A DNA stretch of 64,000 bases from Oceanibium sediminis (GTDB lineage Bacteria > Pseudomonadota > Alphaproteobacteria > Rhodobacterales > Rhodobacteraceae), in the NCBI RefSeq assembly GCF_003265325.1, contig NZ_QGNX01000006.1:124001-188000 (forward strand). The letters run 5' to 3'. Both the position numbers and the translations under genes were made by a program. A model generated the notes under the pieces. The model saw nothing but the letters and a program-made list of their open reading frames with translations. It was not told the DNA's origin and searched no databases. This document shows positions 1-8,426 of this stretch, in pieces; position 1 is the stretch's first letter; each line of letters opens with the position of its first letter.

Positions 1-149
1 AATACGCGCAACAGCGGCGCGAGGTGCGCCACCGCGATACAAAGCCCGTAGGCGACAAGCGTCATGTAGAAGAACAGCGCCAGCACGAAACCCGGCGCAC
101 CGATGAGCCGTTCCCCGAAGCCTAAGCCGAAGCGGCCGCTGACCGACAC
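1..149 (-). CDS. Partial membrane protein (5' end only)
   Basis: A minus-strand reading frame runs off the left edge. From a GTG at 149 it reads MSVSGRFGLGFGERLIGAPG, followed by a strongly hydrophobic stretch (FVLALFFYMTLVAYGLCIAV) that looks like a transmembrane helix. An in-frame TGA lies about 12 codons upstream and no ATG lies between, so the GTG is the most reasonable start. I do not recognise the family from about 49 residues. The frame could also be chance, but the clean helix and the terminator just upstream argue for a separate transcription unit. Confidence 0.4.
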   Translation of the reverse strand, partial: MSVSGRFGLGFGERLIGAPGFVLALFFYMTLVAYGLCIAVAHLAPLLRV

Positions 150-198
150 GGTGAACGCGTCGGCGCCCCGGGCGATGCCGTTTCAAGGCACCGGAACA

Positions 199-224
199 GA
201 AAAACGGGTCCCGAGGGACCCGTC
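199..224 (-). terminator. Rho-independent terminator of the small hypothetical gene
   Basis: A 9-bp perfect stem (ACGGGTCCC / GGGACCCGT, 204-223) closed by a very short loop is followed on the minus strand by five T residues (204-200). It lies about 27 nt after the stop codon of the gene at 250-564. This is the cleanest intrinsic terminator in the window. Confidence 0.88.
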
Positions 225-249
225 TTCGTTCAAGCACAGAAAGTCAGGC

Positions 250-564
250 TCAGGCTGCGGCGCGACGTTCGCTTTCCTCGCGGCTCAGCGCCACGGATGT
301 GCGGACACCGCGCGATACGAAGGCCATCAGGCCCTGCACAGCACGTTCATTCGGGTCGATGCCAGCACAGCTCAGCACTTCGCGGCCGTCGCGCGAGCGC
401 GCCCAGCGAGCGATCACTTCCTGACCGTTCCCGTATTTTTTGTCGTCGGCAATAGCGTCGTCCAGAGCTGCCAGCACAACGGCGGCAAACAGTTTCTGGG
501 ACCGTTTACCCTGGTCATTCGCAAATGCCGTCGAATCGACGTAATCAAACATACGCGCCCTCAA
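250..564 (-). CDS. Small conserved hypothetical protein (104 aa)
   Basis: A 104-residue soluble protein with no signal peptide or membrane segment. It has an Ala-rich amphipathic N-terminal half and a charged, Arg-rich C-terminal half. It resembles a short protein I associate with Rhodobacteraceae genomes, possibly the one grouped as DUF6280; that link is from memory and unproven. Met5 is an alternative start. Its base composition is lower in GC than the rest of the window and it has its own strong terminator, so it is probably monocistronic. Function unknown. Confidence 0.6.
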   Translation of the reverse strand: MRARMFDYVDSTAFANDQGKRSQKLFAAVVLAALDDAIADDKKYGNGQEVIARWARSRDGREVLSCAGIDPNERAVQGLMAFVSRGVRTSVALSREESERRAAA

Positions 565-802
565 GATTCTTATTATTTCATCAGCGTGCGGTGCAATATG
601 ACGTTTTTTATACAGTGTGCTACGCCGTGGACGGCATGGCTGTCATGCAAAAAACACAACCCTTTCTTCTGGTCCCATGGTTGCACCCGGATTAGAGACC
701 TGACCCCAATGGGTTGCGGCAAATCTCTAGGAGTACATAAGTCGTTAATTCCGGTTAGCAAGCGCTGCATAAATACGGGACGTTCGGTCGCAGGCGCACG
801 AT
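565..802. other. AT-richer intergenic stretch without a convincing gene
   Basis: About 240 nt between the small hypothetical gene and the end of the GcvT-type dehydrogenase gene. It is clearly richer in A and T than its surroundings, with runs such as GTTTTTTATACAG and CAAAAAACAC. A 77-codon minus-strand frame crosses it but has atypical composition and no family resemblance. I see no tRNA, no insertion-sequence end and no clear promoter hexamers. It presumably carries the promoter of the 104-residue gene and may be remnant foreign DNA. Confidence 0.35.
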
Positions 803-3352
803 TCACCCCCGCATCCGGGCCCCGCCGGGGTCAAATGGCGGAATAACAACGATTCTCGCCGCCCTGCGCTGGCCCAGAATCTCGATCTGGAACAGCCCTT
901 CCTCCTCCCGCCCGGCCAGGTCCGCGGGCAAATATCCCTGCGCCATGGAGGCCCCTACCCCATACGCATACCCCCCCGAGGTCACCCAGCCGACCACCCG
1001 CCAGTCGCCATCGGCCTGCATGTCAGGTGCAGGCACGGCGCTTCCGTCGGGTCCATGGCGCAGGATGCCGCTGGCGTGGGGCTTGCTGATATGGGGCAGC
1101 TCGCGCGGCGGGACGCGGGCCCAGATCGGCTCATCCGCCATGGCGTCAGCCGTATCCGCCTGCACGATGAAGGACACGCGGCGCAGGGCGGGCCCTTGCC
1201 GGGCCTCTTGCAGGGCGGCGCCGCGACCGATGAAGTCCCCTTTCGACAGGTTCACGAAACGCTCCATCCCCCCCTCATACGGGCCGTAGATGGGGCGAAG
1301 CTCGTGCCCCCAGGTCGGGAAGTTCTTTTCCAGGCGCATCGACAGAAGCGCGCGCATCCCGAAATCGCGGAGTCCATGCGCCGCGCCGGCGTCCTTCAGC
1401 GCGAGGTATGCACTGCGTTCATAGGCCGGCTCCAGCCAGATCTCATACCCGAGGTCGCCGGTATAACTCAGCCGGTTCACCGTCGCCGGGCAGCCGGCCA
1501 CGTCCATCTCGGCGACATCCATGAAACGGAACGCGGCGTTGGAGACATCACGCTCGACCACCTGCGCCAGCACGTCGCGCGCCCGTGGCCCGGCGATCGT
1601 CAGCCCGACCATGCGCTGGCCGAGCCGGTCGATCCGCACCGACCCGTCGCGCGGCAGGTGCCGCTCGAACCAGCGCATGTGATAGATCTGCGCCGCGCTC
1701 GCCCCCCACATCATGAAGCGGCCGCCGCCGATCCGGGCGATGGTGAAATCCCCGATGAGCTTGCCCGCCTCGTTCAGCATGGGGCTGAGCACGATCCGGC
1801 CGGGGCGCGGCAGGGCGTTGGTCATCAGCCGGTCCAGAAACGCCTCCGCGCCGCTGCCGGAGACCTCGTATTTCGCGAAATTGGCGATTTCCGAGATGCC
1901 GACACGCTCGCGCACCGCGCGCACCTCCGCCGCCACATGGGCGAAATCGTTCGAGCGGTGGAAGCTCGGCTTGTCATGCGCCTCCTCCACACTGGGGGCG
2001 AACCACAGCGGCACCTCAAGCCCCCAAGTGTCGCCCATCACCGCGTGGTTGTCGCGAGTCATGATGTCGTAAAGCGGGGTCGTCTGCTGCGGGCGTGCGG
2101 CGGGAAGTTCCTCGTTCGGGAAACGGATGGAGAAGCGGTGCGCGTAATTCTCGCGCACCTTGGCGTTGGTGTAGCGCAGGCTGGTCCATTCGCCATAGCG
2201 GGCCACGTCCATGCCCCAGACGTCGAAACCCGGATCGCCCGTCGTGATCCAGTTGGCCAGCACAAGCCCCACGCCGCCGCCCTGGCTGAACCCGGCCATG
2301 ACCGCGCAGGCGGACCAGAAGTTGGTCAGCCCCTGCACCGGGCCGACCAGTGGGTTGCCGTCGGGGGCGAAGGTGAAGGGGCCGTTGATGATCTGCTTGA
2401 TGCCCGTGCGCTCCAGCGCGGGGAAATGGCGGAAGCCGATTTCCAGGTTCGGCGCGATGCGGTCCAGGTCGGGCGGCAGCAGTTCGTGGCCGAAGTCCCA
2501 GGGCGTGCTGCGCGGCGACCAGGGCTTGCAGGCCCGCTCATAGGTGCCGACGAGCAGGCCGTTACGCTCCTGCCGGGTATAGATCTCGCCCTTGAAGTCG
2601 ATGATGTGGCAGACCTCGCGGCCCGTCGCCTCGTTGAAGGCGATGACCTCGGGGATATCGTCAGTGAGCAGGTACATGTGCTCCATCGCCAGCAACGGCA
2701 ACTCAAGGCCGACCATGCGCCCCACTTCCCGCGCCCAGAGCCCGGCGGCATTGACCACGTGCTCGGCGCGCACGGTGCCCGCCTCCGTCACAACGTTCCA
2801 GGTGCCGTCCGGGTCCTGCGTCAGTTCTTTCACCGGCGTGCGCAGGGCGATTTCCGCCCCCAGCATCTGCGCGGCCTTCGCGTAGGCGTGGGTGGTGCCG
2901 GAGGGGTCGAGGTTGCCCTCCACCGGGTCCCACAGCCCGCCCACGAAGTGCTTCGTGTCCAGCAGCGGGAACATCGCCTTGGCGTCGTCCGGCGTGACCA
3001 GCTCCATCTCCATCCCCAGCGCACGGCCCTTGGCGTGGGCCGCGCGCAGGAAGTCCATGCGCTCGGGCGTGTCGGCCATCTGGAACCCGCCGGTCAGGTG
3101 CAGCCCGCAGGACAGCCCCGATATCTCCTCCAGCTCCCTGTAAAGCCCGATGGTATAGGCCTGCAGCTTCGCGACGTTCGGATCGCCGTTCAACGTGTGG
3201 AACCCGCCCGCCGCATGCCAGGACGAGCCCGAGGTCAGCTCGGAACGCTCGATCAACAGGCAATCGCTCCAGCCTGCCCGCGCGAGGTGATAGAGCACCG
3301 AGGCCCCGACGACGCCGCCCCCGATGACCACGACCCTTGCTGTGTTGCGCAT
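803..3352 (-). CDS. FAD-dependent GcvT-family dehydrogenase (dimethylglycine/sarcosine dehydrogenase-like)
   Basis: 849-residue two-part flavoenzyme. The N-terminal DAO domain has a dinucleotide-binding GGGVVG motif near residue 11. The SSWHAAGG motif includes His46, the position where dimethylglycine and sarcosine dehydrogenases attach FAD covalently. From about residue 420 the protein becomes a GcvT-like folate-binding aminomethyltransferase. The family oxidatively removes N-methyl groups and passes the one-carbon unit to tetrahydrofolate. Start chosen at ATG 3352, because it begins directly before the Rossmann strand (MRNTARVVVIGGG) and follows AGCGGGGAC. An open frame continues about 60 codons further upstream, but that extension is low-complexity and overlaps a REP-like repeat. 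The substrate (dimethylglycine, sarcosine or another methylated amine) cannot be decided. No partner subunits are adjacent. Confidence 0.85.
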   Translation of the reverse strand: MRNTARVVVIGGGVVGASVLYHLARAGWSDCLLIERSELTSGSSWHAAGGFHTLNGDPNVAKLQAYTIGLYRELEEISGLSCGLHLTGGFQMADTPERMDFLRAAHAKGRALGMEMELVTPDDAKAMFPLLDTKHFVGGLWDPVEGNLDPSGTTHAYAKAAQMLGAEIALRTPVKELTQDPDGTWNVVTEAGTVRAEHVVNAAGLWAREVGRMVGLELPLLAMEHMYLLTDDIPEVIAFNEATGREVCHIIDFKGEIYTRQERNGLLVGTYERACKPWSPRSTPWDFGHELLPPDLDRIAPNLEIGFRHFPALERTGIKQIINGPFTFAPDGNPLVGPVQGLTNFWSACAVMAGFSQGGGVGLVLANWITTGDPGFDVWGMDVARYGEWTSLRYTNAKVRENYAHRFSIRFPNEELPAARPQQTTPLYDIMTRDNHAVMGDTWGLEVPLWFAPSVEEAHDKPSFHRSNDFAHVAAEVRAVRERVGISEIANFAKYEVSGSGAEAFLDRLMTNALPRPGRIVLSPMLNEAGKLIGDFTIARIGGGRFMMWGASAAQIYHMRWFERHLPRDGSVRIDRLGQRMVGLTIAGPRARDVLAQVVERDVSNAAFRFMDVAEMDVAGCPATVNRLSYTGDLGYEIWLEPAYERSAYLALKDAGAAHGLRDFGMRALLSMRLEKNFPTWGHELRPIYGPYEGGMERFVNLSKGDFIGRGAALQEARQGPALRRVSFIVQADTADAMADEPIWARVPPRELPHISKPHASGILRHGPDGSAVPAPDMQADGDWRVVGWVTSGGYAYGVGASMAQGYLPADLAGREEEGLFQIEILGQRRAARIVVIPPFDPGGARMRG

Positions 3353-3463
3353 GTCCCCGCTCCCCGGCTCCGCGTGTTCCTGGCATCTCGCCACGAACCG
3401 CCCCCCCCGAGGCAAGCACCCAGCGCCCATCCCCGGCCCGTTTGCGACATCCCCGCCGGGGGG

Positions 3464-3492
3464 CCCGTAGGGTGGGCACCTTTTGCCCACCC
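3464..3492 (+). repeat. REP-like palindrome with 5' GTAG
   Basis: GTAG foot followed by an 8-bp inverted repeat GGTGGGCA-CCTTT-TGCCCACC. It is a diverged copy of the element at 11239-11301 and 41475-41503. It lies between two divergently oriented genes. Confidence 0.7.
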
Positions 3493-3626
3493 GCCACAGG
3501 GTGCGGCGCAAGACGAAAGGCGGATGCACGCGCACCGCAGCCCTTCCCCTCGCCCGCCGCGATGCGCTACACCCTGACTATCGCCCCGAGACGGAGCTGT
3601 CCGATGCCGCGCAAGGTCTTGCCCTG

Positions 3627-4442
3627 ATGCGCCTCCACGCCCTCTGCCGCACCATCGCTTCGCGCCTGCGCCCCGCCGCGCCGGGGCGGCGGATTATCGT
3701 TCACATCGGCCCGCACAAGACCGGCAGCACGACCATCCAGGCCCTGCTCCGGCAGAACCGGCACCGCCTTGCCCCGCTGGAGGTGATCTGCCCCGGCGAC
3801 CCTCGCCTCGACCGGATCCATCGCATCGCCCGCGCCGCCATCCGGCCCCATGGCGCAGCGAAACACGCGGACGCCTACTGCGCCGCCGCCGCGCGCCTGG
3901 CGCGGGACTGCCGGCATCTGCCCGTGGTCCTGATCTCGAACGAGGGGCTGCTCGGCCCGATGCCCACGCAGTTCGGCGTCACCGGGCTTTACCTTGCTGG
4001 CGGCGCCAACCTCGCCAGCCTTGTCAGCGGGCTTGCCCGGCACGGCGCAGAGGTCGAGGTCGTCTTCTACCGCCGCGAGATGAACGCCTGGACCCGCAGC
4101 CTGATCGCGCATCTCGGCGCGGATGGCCTCACGCCCGAGGGGTTTCGCACCGCCCACCGCATCCCCCACCACTGGGCCGGCCTGCTGCGCCGCCTGCGGG
4201 CAGACCTTGGCGCGGCGGCCCCCGGCGCGCGCCTCAGCGTGATCGACTTCGACGAGGATGCCGGCCCGACCCTCGGCAGCGCGCTGCTGCGCCGGGCCGG
4301 GGTGACAGAGACGGTCCTCGCGAGCCTTGCGTGGCCCGCGCCCCGCAGGGTGCGCAGCGCCGACGCGACGGACCCGAAGGACGAGAGCGCGCCCCTGTCC
4401 GATTCGACAACCCGGGCCCGCAAGTGTAGCGCACAGGAATGA
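3627..4442 (+). CDS. Sulfotransferase-like P-loop protein
   Basis: 271 residues from ATG 3627. Residues 23-38 (IIVHIGPHKTGSTTIQ) match the 5'-phosphosulfate-binding loop of bacterial sulfotransferases, which move a sulfuryl group from PAPS. The rest (for example VVFYRREMNAWTRSLI, a probable 3'-phosphate-binding strand with an arginine) fits that fold, but overall conservation is low. The start is uncertain: only a weak AAGG precedes this ATG, and the frame stays open further upstream. Its stop overlaps the start of alaE (ATGA), so the two are probably cotranslated, although no functional link is obvious. The acceptor substrate is unknown. It could instead be a related P-loop protein without sulfotransferase activity. 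Confidence 0.6.
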   Translation: MRLHALCRTIASRLRPAAPGRRIIVHIGPHKTGSTTIQALLRQNRHRLAPLEVICPGDPRLDRIHRIARAAIRPHGAAKHADAYCAAAARLARDCRHLPVVLISNEGLLGPMPTQFGVTGLYLAGGANLASLVSGLARHGAEVEVVFYRREMNAWTRSLIAHLGADGLTPEGFRTAHRIPHHWAGLLRRLRADLGAAAPGARLSVIDFDEDAGPTLGSALLRRAGVTETVLASLAWPAPRRVRSADATDPKDESAPLSDSTTRARKCSAQE

Positions 4443-4846
4443 AGGCATTTTTCATTGACACGGTCGCATCCGTGGTCTTCTTCACCGTCGTGGCCGGCTT
4501 AACTGAGTTTTTCATCGCCGGCATGGCCCCCGACGAGGTTCTGACCGCGCGGCTCATCACTATCCCCGTCATGATCCTGACCGGAAGGCCCTATGGGTTG
4601 TGGCGTGACGTGATATTCACGCGCTTTTCGCCGCGCAGCAGGCCGATGACCGCCCTGACCGATATCTGCGCCTTCCTGACGTTCCAGGTCCCGGTCTATG
4701 CGACGACCTTGCTGATCGCCGGGGCCAGCTTCGCGGAAATCCAGATCGCGATCAGCGCGGCCATCGTCTTCATGATCCTGCTGAGCAGACCGTTTGGCCT
4801 TTTTCTTGAACTGGCGCGAAAATGGGCCGCCCCCGCCGCCACCTGA
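4439..4846 (+). CDS. alaE: L-alanine exporter AlaE-like
   Basis: 135-residue inner-membrane protein with about four hydrophobic helices. It aligns along its length with E. coli AlaE as I recall that sequence: an N-terminal DTVASVVF segment, RLITIPVMIL, GRPYGLWRD, and the paired FLTFQVPVYATTLL segment. AlaE exports L-alanine to relieve toxic accumulation. The ATGA overlap with the upstream sulfotransferase-like gene means translation is likely coupled. No dedicated regulator is nearby. Length and motifs agree with the family. Confidence 0.85.
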   Translation: MKAFFIDTVASVVFFTVVAGLTEFFIAGMAPDEVLTARLITIPVMILTGRPYGLWRDVIFTRFSPRSRPMTALTDICAFLTFQVPVYATTLLIAGASFAEIQIAISAAIVFMILLSRPFGLFLELARKWAAPAAT

Positions 4847-4852
4847 GGCGGC

Positions 4853-4878
4853 GCGCGTCGGTCGGCCCGTTGACGCGC
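4853..4878. terminator. Possible bidirectional terminator between convergent genes
   Basis: GCGCGTC (4853-4859) pairs with GACGCGC (4872-4878) around a 12-nt loop, in the 54-nt gap between the ends of alaE and the alpha/beta hydrolase gene. There is no T-run, so the call rests on position and pairing only. Confidence 0.3.
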
Positions 4879-4900
4879 ACCCGTCGGCCAAGCCCGCGCC

Positions 4901-5722
4901 TTAGCCGAGCAGCGTTCGCATCATCTGGCTGTCGGGGTCGAGCAGCCCGTCGATCACGTCGAAATGGTGCCGCCCCGGGGCCTTGACCTGCGCCATGTCC
5001 GCGCCGAGCCCGGTCCAGATGTTGGCCAGCAAGGTGGACTGGCGGACGAACTCGGGGCGTTCGATATCGCCGACCCAGGCGGTCACGCGCGCGCCGTTCC
5101 GGGGCAGCAGCAGCGCGGGGCTTTCCGCCGCCGCGCTTTCCAACGTCAACTTCAGGTCCTCGTTCATCGCCGTGCGGATCAGGGGGCGCAGATCATGCAC
5201 GCCGCTGATGCTGAGCGTATGGGCCACCCGCGCCGCAACGCTTTCGGGCAGTGCGCTGTCGGAACACATCGCACGGGTCACAAGATGCCCGCCGGCGGAA
5301 TGCCCTGCCAGGCGGATCGGCCCCGGCACCTCGCCCGCGGCGGCGGCGATCCCCGCCGCTACCTCGGTCCCGATCCCGGCGATGGAGGCTTCGGGGCACA
5401 GGGTGTATTGCACCATCGCCACCGCCCAGCCATGGGCCAGCGCCCCGGTGGCGTAGTGCGACCAGTAGGTACGGTCGAACAGGCGCCAGTAACCGCCGTG
5501 GACAAAGACCACCAACCCCTTCGGACTTTCCGCCTCGGGCAGGAACAGGTCGTAGAGCTGGCGCGCGCCCGCGCCGTAGGCAACGCCGAGCCGGGCGCGG
5601 CCCTGCGCGCTCATCCGGTCGCGAAAGGCCTGCGCATCGCGGGGCAGCGCCTCCAGGATCGCCGGGGCGTCGGGCACATGATCGCGGTTGGCATAGGCAT
5701 CGTCCCAATCGGTGATCGTCAT
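4901..5722 (-). CDS. Alpha/beta hydrolase, arylformamidase-like
   Basis: 273-residue cytoplasmic hydrolase. It has the HGGYW oxyanion-hole motif (75-79) and the nucleophile elbow GHSAGGH with Ser142. An Asp (around WVGDIERP) and a late His (GRHHFDVIDG) complete a likely triad. HGGYW is typical of the animal-type arylformamidase/esterase group that hydrolyses N-formylkynurenine, but related enzymes act on other esters and amides. It starts 16 nt after puuB1 and is probably the last gene of the polyamine operon. It may therefore act on a gamma-glutamyl or other amide from that pathway; this is inference. No other kynurenine-pathway gene is nearby. Confidence 0.75.
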   Translation of the reverse strand: MTITDWDDAYANRDHVPDAPAILEALPRDAQAFRDRMSAQGRARLGVAYGAGARQLYDLFLPEAESPKGLVVFVHGGYWRLFDRTYWSHYATGALAHGWAVAMVQYTLCPEASIAGIGTEVAAGIAAAAGEVPGPIRLAGHSAGGHLVTRAMCSDSALPESVAARVAHTLSISGVHDLRPLIRTAMNEDLKLTLESAAAESPALLLPRNGARVTAWVGDIERPEFVRQSTLLANIWTGLGADMAQVKAPGRHHFDVIDGLLDPDSQMMRTLLG

Positions 5723-5738
5723 TGCAGGTCCTTCCCGT

Positions 5739-7049
5739 TCAGATCCCCAGCCGGTCGCGCATCGCGAACCAGCTCATCGCCAGCGTCAGAAGCGGCTGGC
5801 GCAGTGCCGTACCGCCTGGAAATTTCGCCGCCGGCAGGGCGCGGAAGGTGCGGAAATCTTCCTCGTGGCCCAGCACGAAGCGCGCCATCAGCGCCCCGGC
5901 CAGCGTTGCAAGCGCGACCCCGTGGCCCGAGTATCCCCCCGCCACCAGCTGCGTCTTTCCCGTCGCGTGGAAATACGGCAGGCGCGAGCGCGTGATCGCC
6001 AGCGTACCGCCCCAGGCGTGGTCGATCTTCACATCGCGCAACTGGGGGTAGATCCTCAGCATGTTGGCGCGCACCCTGTCCCCGTGGCGCGCAGGAAAGC
6101 GGTAGCCATAGCTTTCCGCGCCGCCGAACAGCAGACGGTGATCGGCGGTACGCCGGTAGTAATTCACGACGAACTTCGAGTCTGCGACCGCGATGTCCCG
6201 GCGGATCAGCGATTCCGCCCGCTCTTCCCCCAGCGGCTCGGTGGTGACGATGAAGCTGTTGATCGGCATCACGCGTTTCGCCGCGCGCGCGTGCAGATCG
6301 CCAAGATAACCGTTGCCCGCGTAAAGCACCCGGTCCGCCGTGACCGTGCCCTTGTCGGTCACCACCTTGTGGGGATGTTCCTCCGAGACCGAGCGTACCC
6401 GCGTGCCTTCATGCAGCGCGACGCCCCTTCCTTCCGCCGCCCGGGCCATGCCGAGCGCGTAGTTCAGCGGGTGCAGATGCCCCGCGCCCCAGTCGAGCAC
6501 ACCGCCGGCATAGGCCTTGGTGCCCAGTTCCTTACGCAGCCTGCGCCGCCCAAGCAGCTCGATCCGGTCATAGCCGCGCACGTCCGCCAGGAAGGCCGCT
6601 TCCCTTTTGGCCTGATCCATCCCCGAGGGGGACAACTCCGCATCCAGCACACCCGGCTTGTAGTCGCAGGGAATGTCGAACTCCGCGACCCGCGCGCGCA
6701 CCAGTTCCTTGCCCTCCTCGGACAATTGCCAGAGCCGTCTGGCGTTGTCCTCGCCAAGACGGGAGCGCAACTCTATTTGGCCCATGCGCAGCCCGCTGCC
6801 CACTTGCCCCCCATTGCGCCCCGAAGCCCCCCAGCCGATACGGTTCGCTTCCAGCACCACCACGTCCAGTCCCTTGCCCGCCAGTTCCAGCGCCGCGGAA
6901 AGCCCGGTGTATCCTGCGCCGATGATGCAAACATGGGCGCGTCGGTCACCCCCGAGCGCGGGGTACGGAATGTCGTCAATCGCCGTTGTAGCGTACCAGC
7001 TAGGCGCGTGGGCGCCGGGCGTGTCGTTGTCTTTAAGTAGGTCAGTCAT
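5739..7049 (-). CDS. puuB: Gamma-glutamylputrescine oxidase-like FAD oxidoreductase (copy 1)
   Basis: 436 residues. The N-terminal ADP-binding motif IGAGYTGLS lies near residue 43, the segment GWGASGRNGGQV near 70-85, and the C-terminal flavin-contacting GGYSGHG motif near 380. This arrangement is characteristic of PuuB/OrdL enzymes, which oxidise gamma-glutamylputrescine to the gamma-glutamyl aldehyde with release of ammonia and H2O2. Its ATG overlaps the stop of puuA1 (ATGA), so ligase and oxidase are coupled. A second pair lies at 13625-16248. The two PuuB proteins differ substantially, so they are not a recent duplication and may handle different amines. Confidence 0.85.
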   Translation of the reverse strand: MTDLLKDNDTPGAHAPSWYATTAIDDIPYPALGGDRRAHVCIIGAGYTGLSAALELAGKGLDVVVLEANRIGWGASGRNGGQVGSGLRMGQIELRSRLGEDNARRLWQLSEEGKELVRARVAEFDIPCDYKPGVLDAELSPSGMDQAKREAAFLADVRGYDRIELLGRRRLRKELGTKAYAGGVLDWGAGHLHPLNYALGMARAAEGRGVALHEGTRVRSVSEEHPHKVVTDKGTVTADRVLYAGNGYLGDLHARAAKRVMPINSFIVTTEPLGEERAESLIRRDIAVADSKFVVNYYRRTADHRLLFGGAESYGYRFPARHGDRVRANMLRIYPQLRDVKIDHAWGGTLAITRSRLPYFHATGKTQLVAGGYSGHGVALATLAGALMARFVLGHEEDFRTFRALPAAKFPGGTALRQPLLTLAMSWFAMRDRLGI

Positions 7050-8410
7050 ACGTTCAGCAACAGGTGTTCCCGCTCCCAGGGTGAGATGACGGCGAGGAAG
7101 CTTTCCGCCTCGTGCCGTTTCAGCGCAGCGAAGACCGCGACGAAGGGTTCGCCCAGCAACTCGCGGATCTCGGCGTTTTCCTCGAAGGCGTCCACCGCCT
7201 CCAGCAGGCTGCGTGGCAGCGCGTAGTCATAGTCGTAAGCCTCCCGGCTGACGGCAGGGCGGGGCGTCAGCCCCTCGACCATGCCGAGGTAGCCACAGGC
7301 CAGCGAGGCGGCGATGGCGAGGTACGGGTTCGCGTCCATCCCCACGATGCGGTTTTCCACCCGCCGCCCGGAAGGGGTGCTGATCGGAATGCGCAAGCCG
7401 GTGGTGCGGTTGTCCGGCCCCCATTCCAGGTTGATCGGGGCCGAGCCGCTGGCGACATAGCGCCGGTAGGAGTTCACGTAAGGCGCCAGCATCGGGATCA
7501 CGCTGGGCAGGTAGGTCTGCTGCCCGGCGAGGAAGCCGTGGAACAGCGCCGTTTCCGCGCCGTCGGTATCAGAGAAGACGTTCTCGCCCGTCGCGATCTC
7601 CACCACGGACTGGTGGATATGCATGGCCGAGCCCGGCTCATGCTGCATCGGCTTGGCCATGAAGGTGGCGAAGCAATTCTGGCGCAGCGCCGCCTCTCGG
7701 ATCGTGCGCTTGAAGAAGAACACCTGGTCGGCCAGCGCCAGCGGGTCGCCGTGGCGGAAGTTGATCTCGATCTGGCCCGCGCCGCCTTCCTGGATGATGG
7801 TGTCGATCTCGAAGCCCTGGGCCTCGGCGAAATCATAGATGTCGTCGATCACCGGCCCGTATTCGTCCACCGCACTCATCGAATAGGCCTGGCGCGAGGC
7901 GACGATGCGCCCGGTGCGACCGATCGGCGGCTCGATGGGCAGGTCCGGGTCGGTGTTCGGCTTGGTGAGGTAGAACTCCATCTCAGGCGCGACGACAGGG
8001 CGCCAGCCCCTTTTTTCATACAGCGACAGGACGCGCTTCAGCACGTTGCGCGGCGCGATGGACACGGGGTTGCCGCTCAGGTCCTCGATCTCGTGGATCA
8101 CCTGCACGGTCACATCCTCCGCCCAGGGGCTTGAGGTGGCGGCCGCGTAGTTCGGCTTCAGCACCATGTCGCTTTCGATCCACTGGTTGGCGATGTCCAT
8201 GTCCACGTAAGCGCCGTCGATGGTCTGGTAGAAGATCGAGGTCGGCAGGAACATCCGCTCCCCCCGGCTGAACTTCGCATCGGGCATCGCCTTGCCGCGG
8301 CTGATCCCGGCGATATCCGCAACCACGCATTCCACTTCCTCGACGCGCCGCCCCGCAAGCCACAGCTGCACCGCTTCGGGCAGGCGGGATGTCCAGTCTT
8401 CAGCATTCAT
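7046..8410 (-). CDS. puuA: Glutamine synthetase-family gamma-glutamylpolyamine synthetase (copy 1)
   Basis: 454-residue glutamine-synthetase fold protein. It shows the N-terminal beta-grasp, the metal/ATP segment VAPEMEFYL, QEGGAGQIEINF, the HIHQS segment, and the NRTTGLRIP and RRVENRIVGMDANPYL arginine and glutamate motifs. In this subfamily the enzyme ligates glutamate to an amine such as putrescine, the first step of the Puu pathway. It lies 16 nt after the ureohydrolase gene and overlaps puuB1. The operon placement supports a polyamine substrate over ammonia assimilation. The exact amine is inferred. Confidence 0.85.
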   Translation of the reverse strand: MNAEDWTSRLPEAVQLWLAGRRVEEVECVVADIAGISRGKAMPDAKFSRGERMFLPTSIFYQTIDGAYVDMDIANQWIESDMVLKPNYAAATSSPWAEDVTVQVIHEIEDLSGNPVSIAPRNVLKRVLSLYEKRGWRPVVAPEMEFYLTKPNTDPDLPIEPPIGRTGRIVASRQAYSMSAVDEYGPVIDDIYDFAEAQGFEIDTIIQEGGAGQIEINFRHGDPLALADQVFFFKRTIREAALRQNCFATFMAKPMQHEPGSAMHIHQSVVEIATGENVFSDTDGAETALFHGFLAGQQTYLPSVIPMLAPYVNSYRRYVASGSAPINLEWGPDNRTTGLRIPISTPSGRRVENRIVGMDANPYLAIAASLACGYLGMVEGLTPRPAVSREAYDYDYALPRSLLEAVDAFEENAEIRELLGEPFVAVFAALKRHEAESFLAVISPWEREHLLLNV

Positions 8411-8426
8411 GGGTCTGCTCTTTCGC

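Noticed and set aside
680-740. Possible tRNA-like or attachment-site remnant
   Set aside because: No cloverleaf could be drawn and no conserved T-arm sequence is present.
573-806. 77-codon minus-strand frame in the AT-richer gap
   Set aside because: No ribosome-binding site, atypical composition and no family resemblance.
1055-3577. Plus-strand open frame of about 840 codons opposite the GcvT-type dehydrogenase
   Set aside because: Antisense shadow of a high-GC gene: composition is Arg/Gly/His-rich with no family motif, while the minus strand has clear FAD and GcvT motifs.
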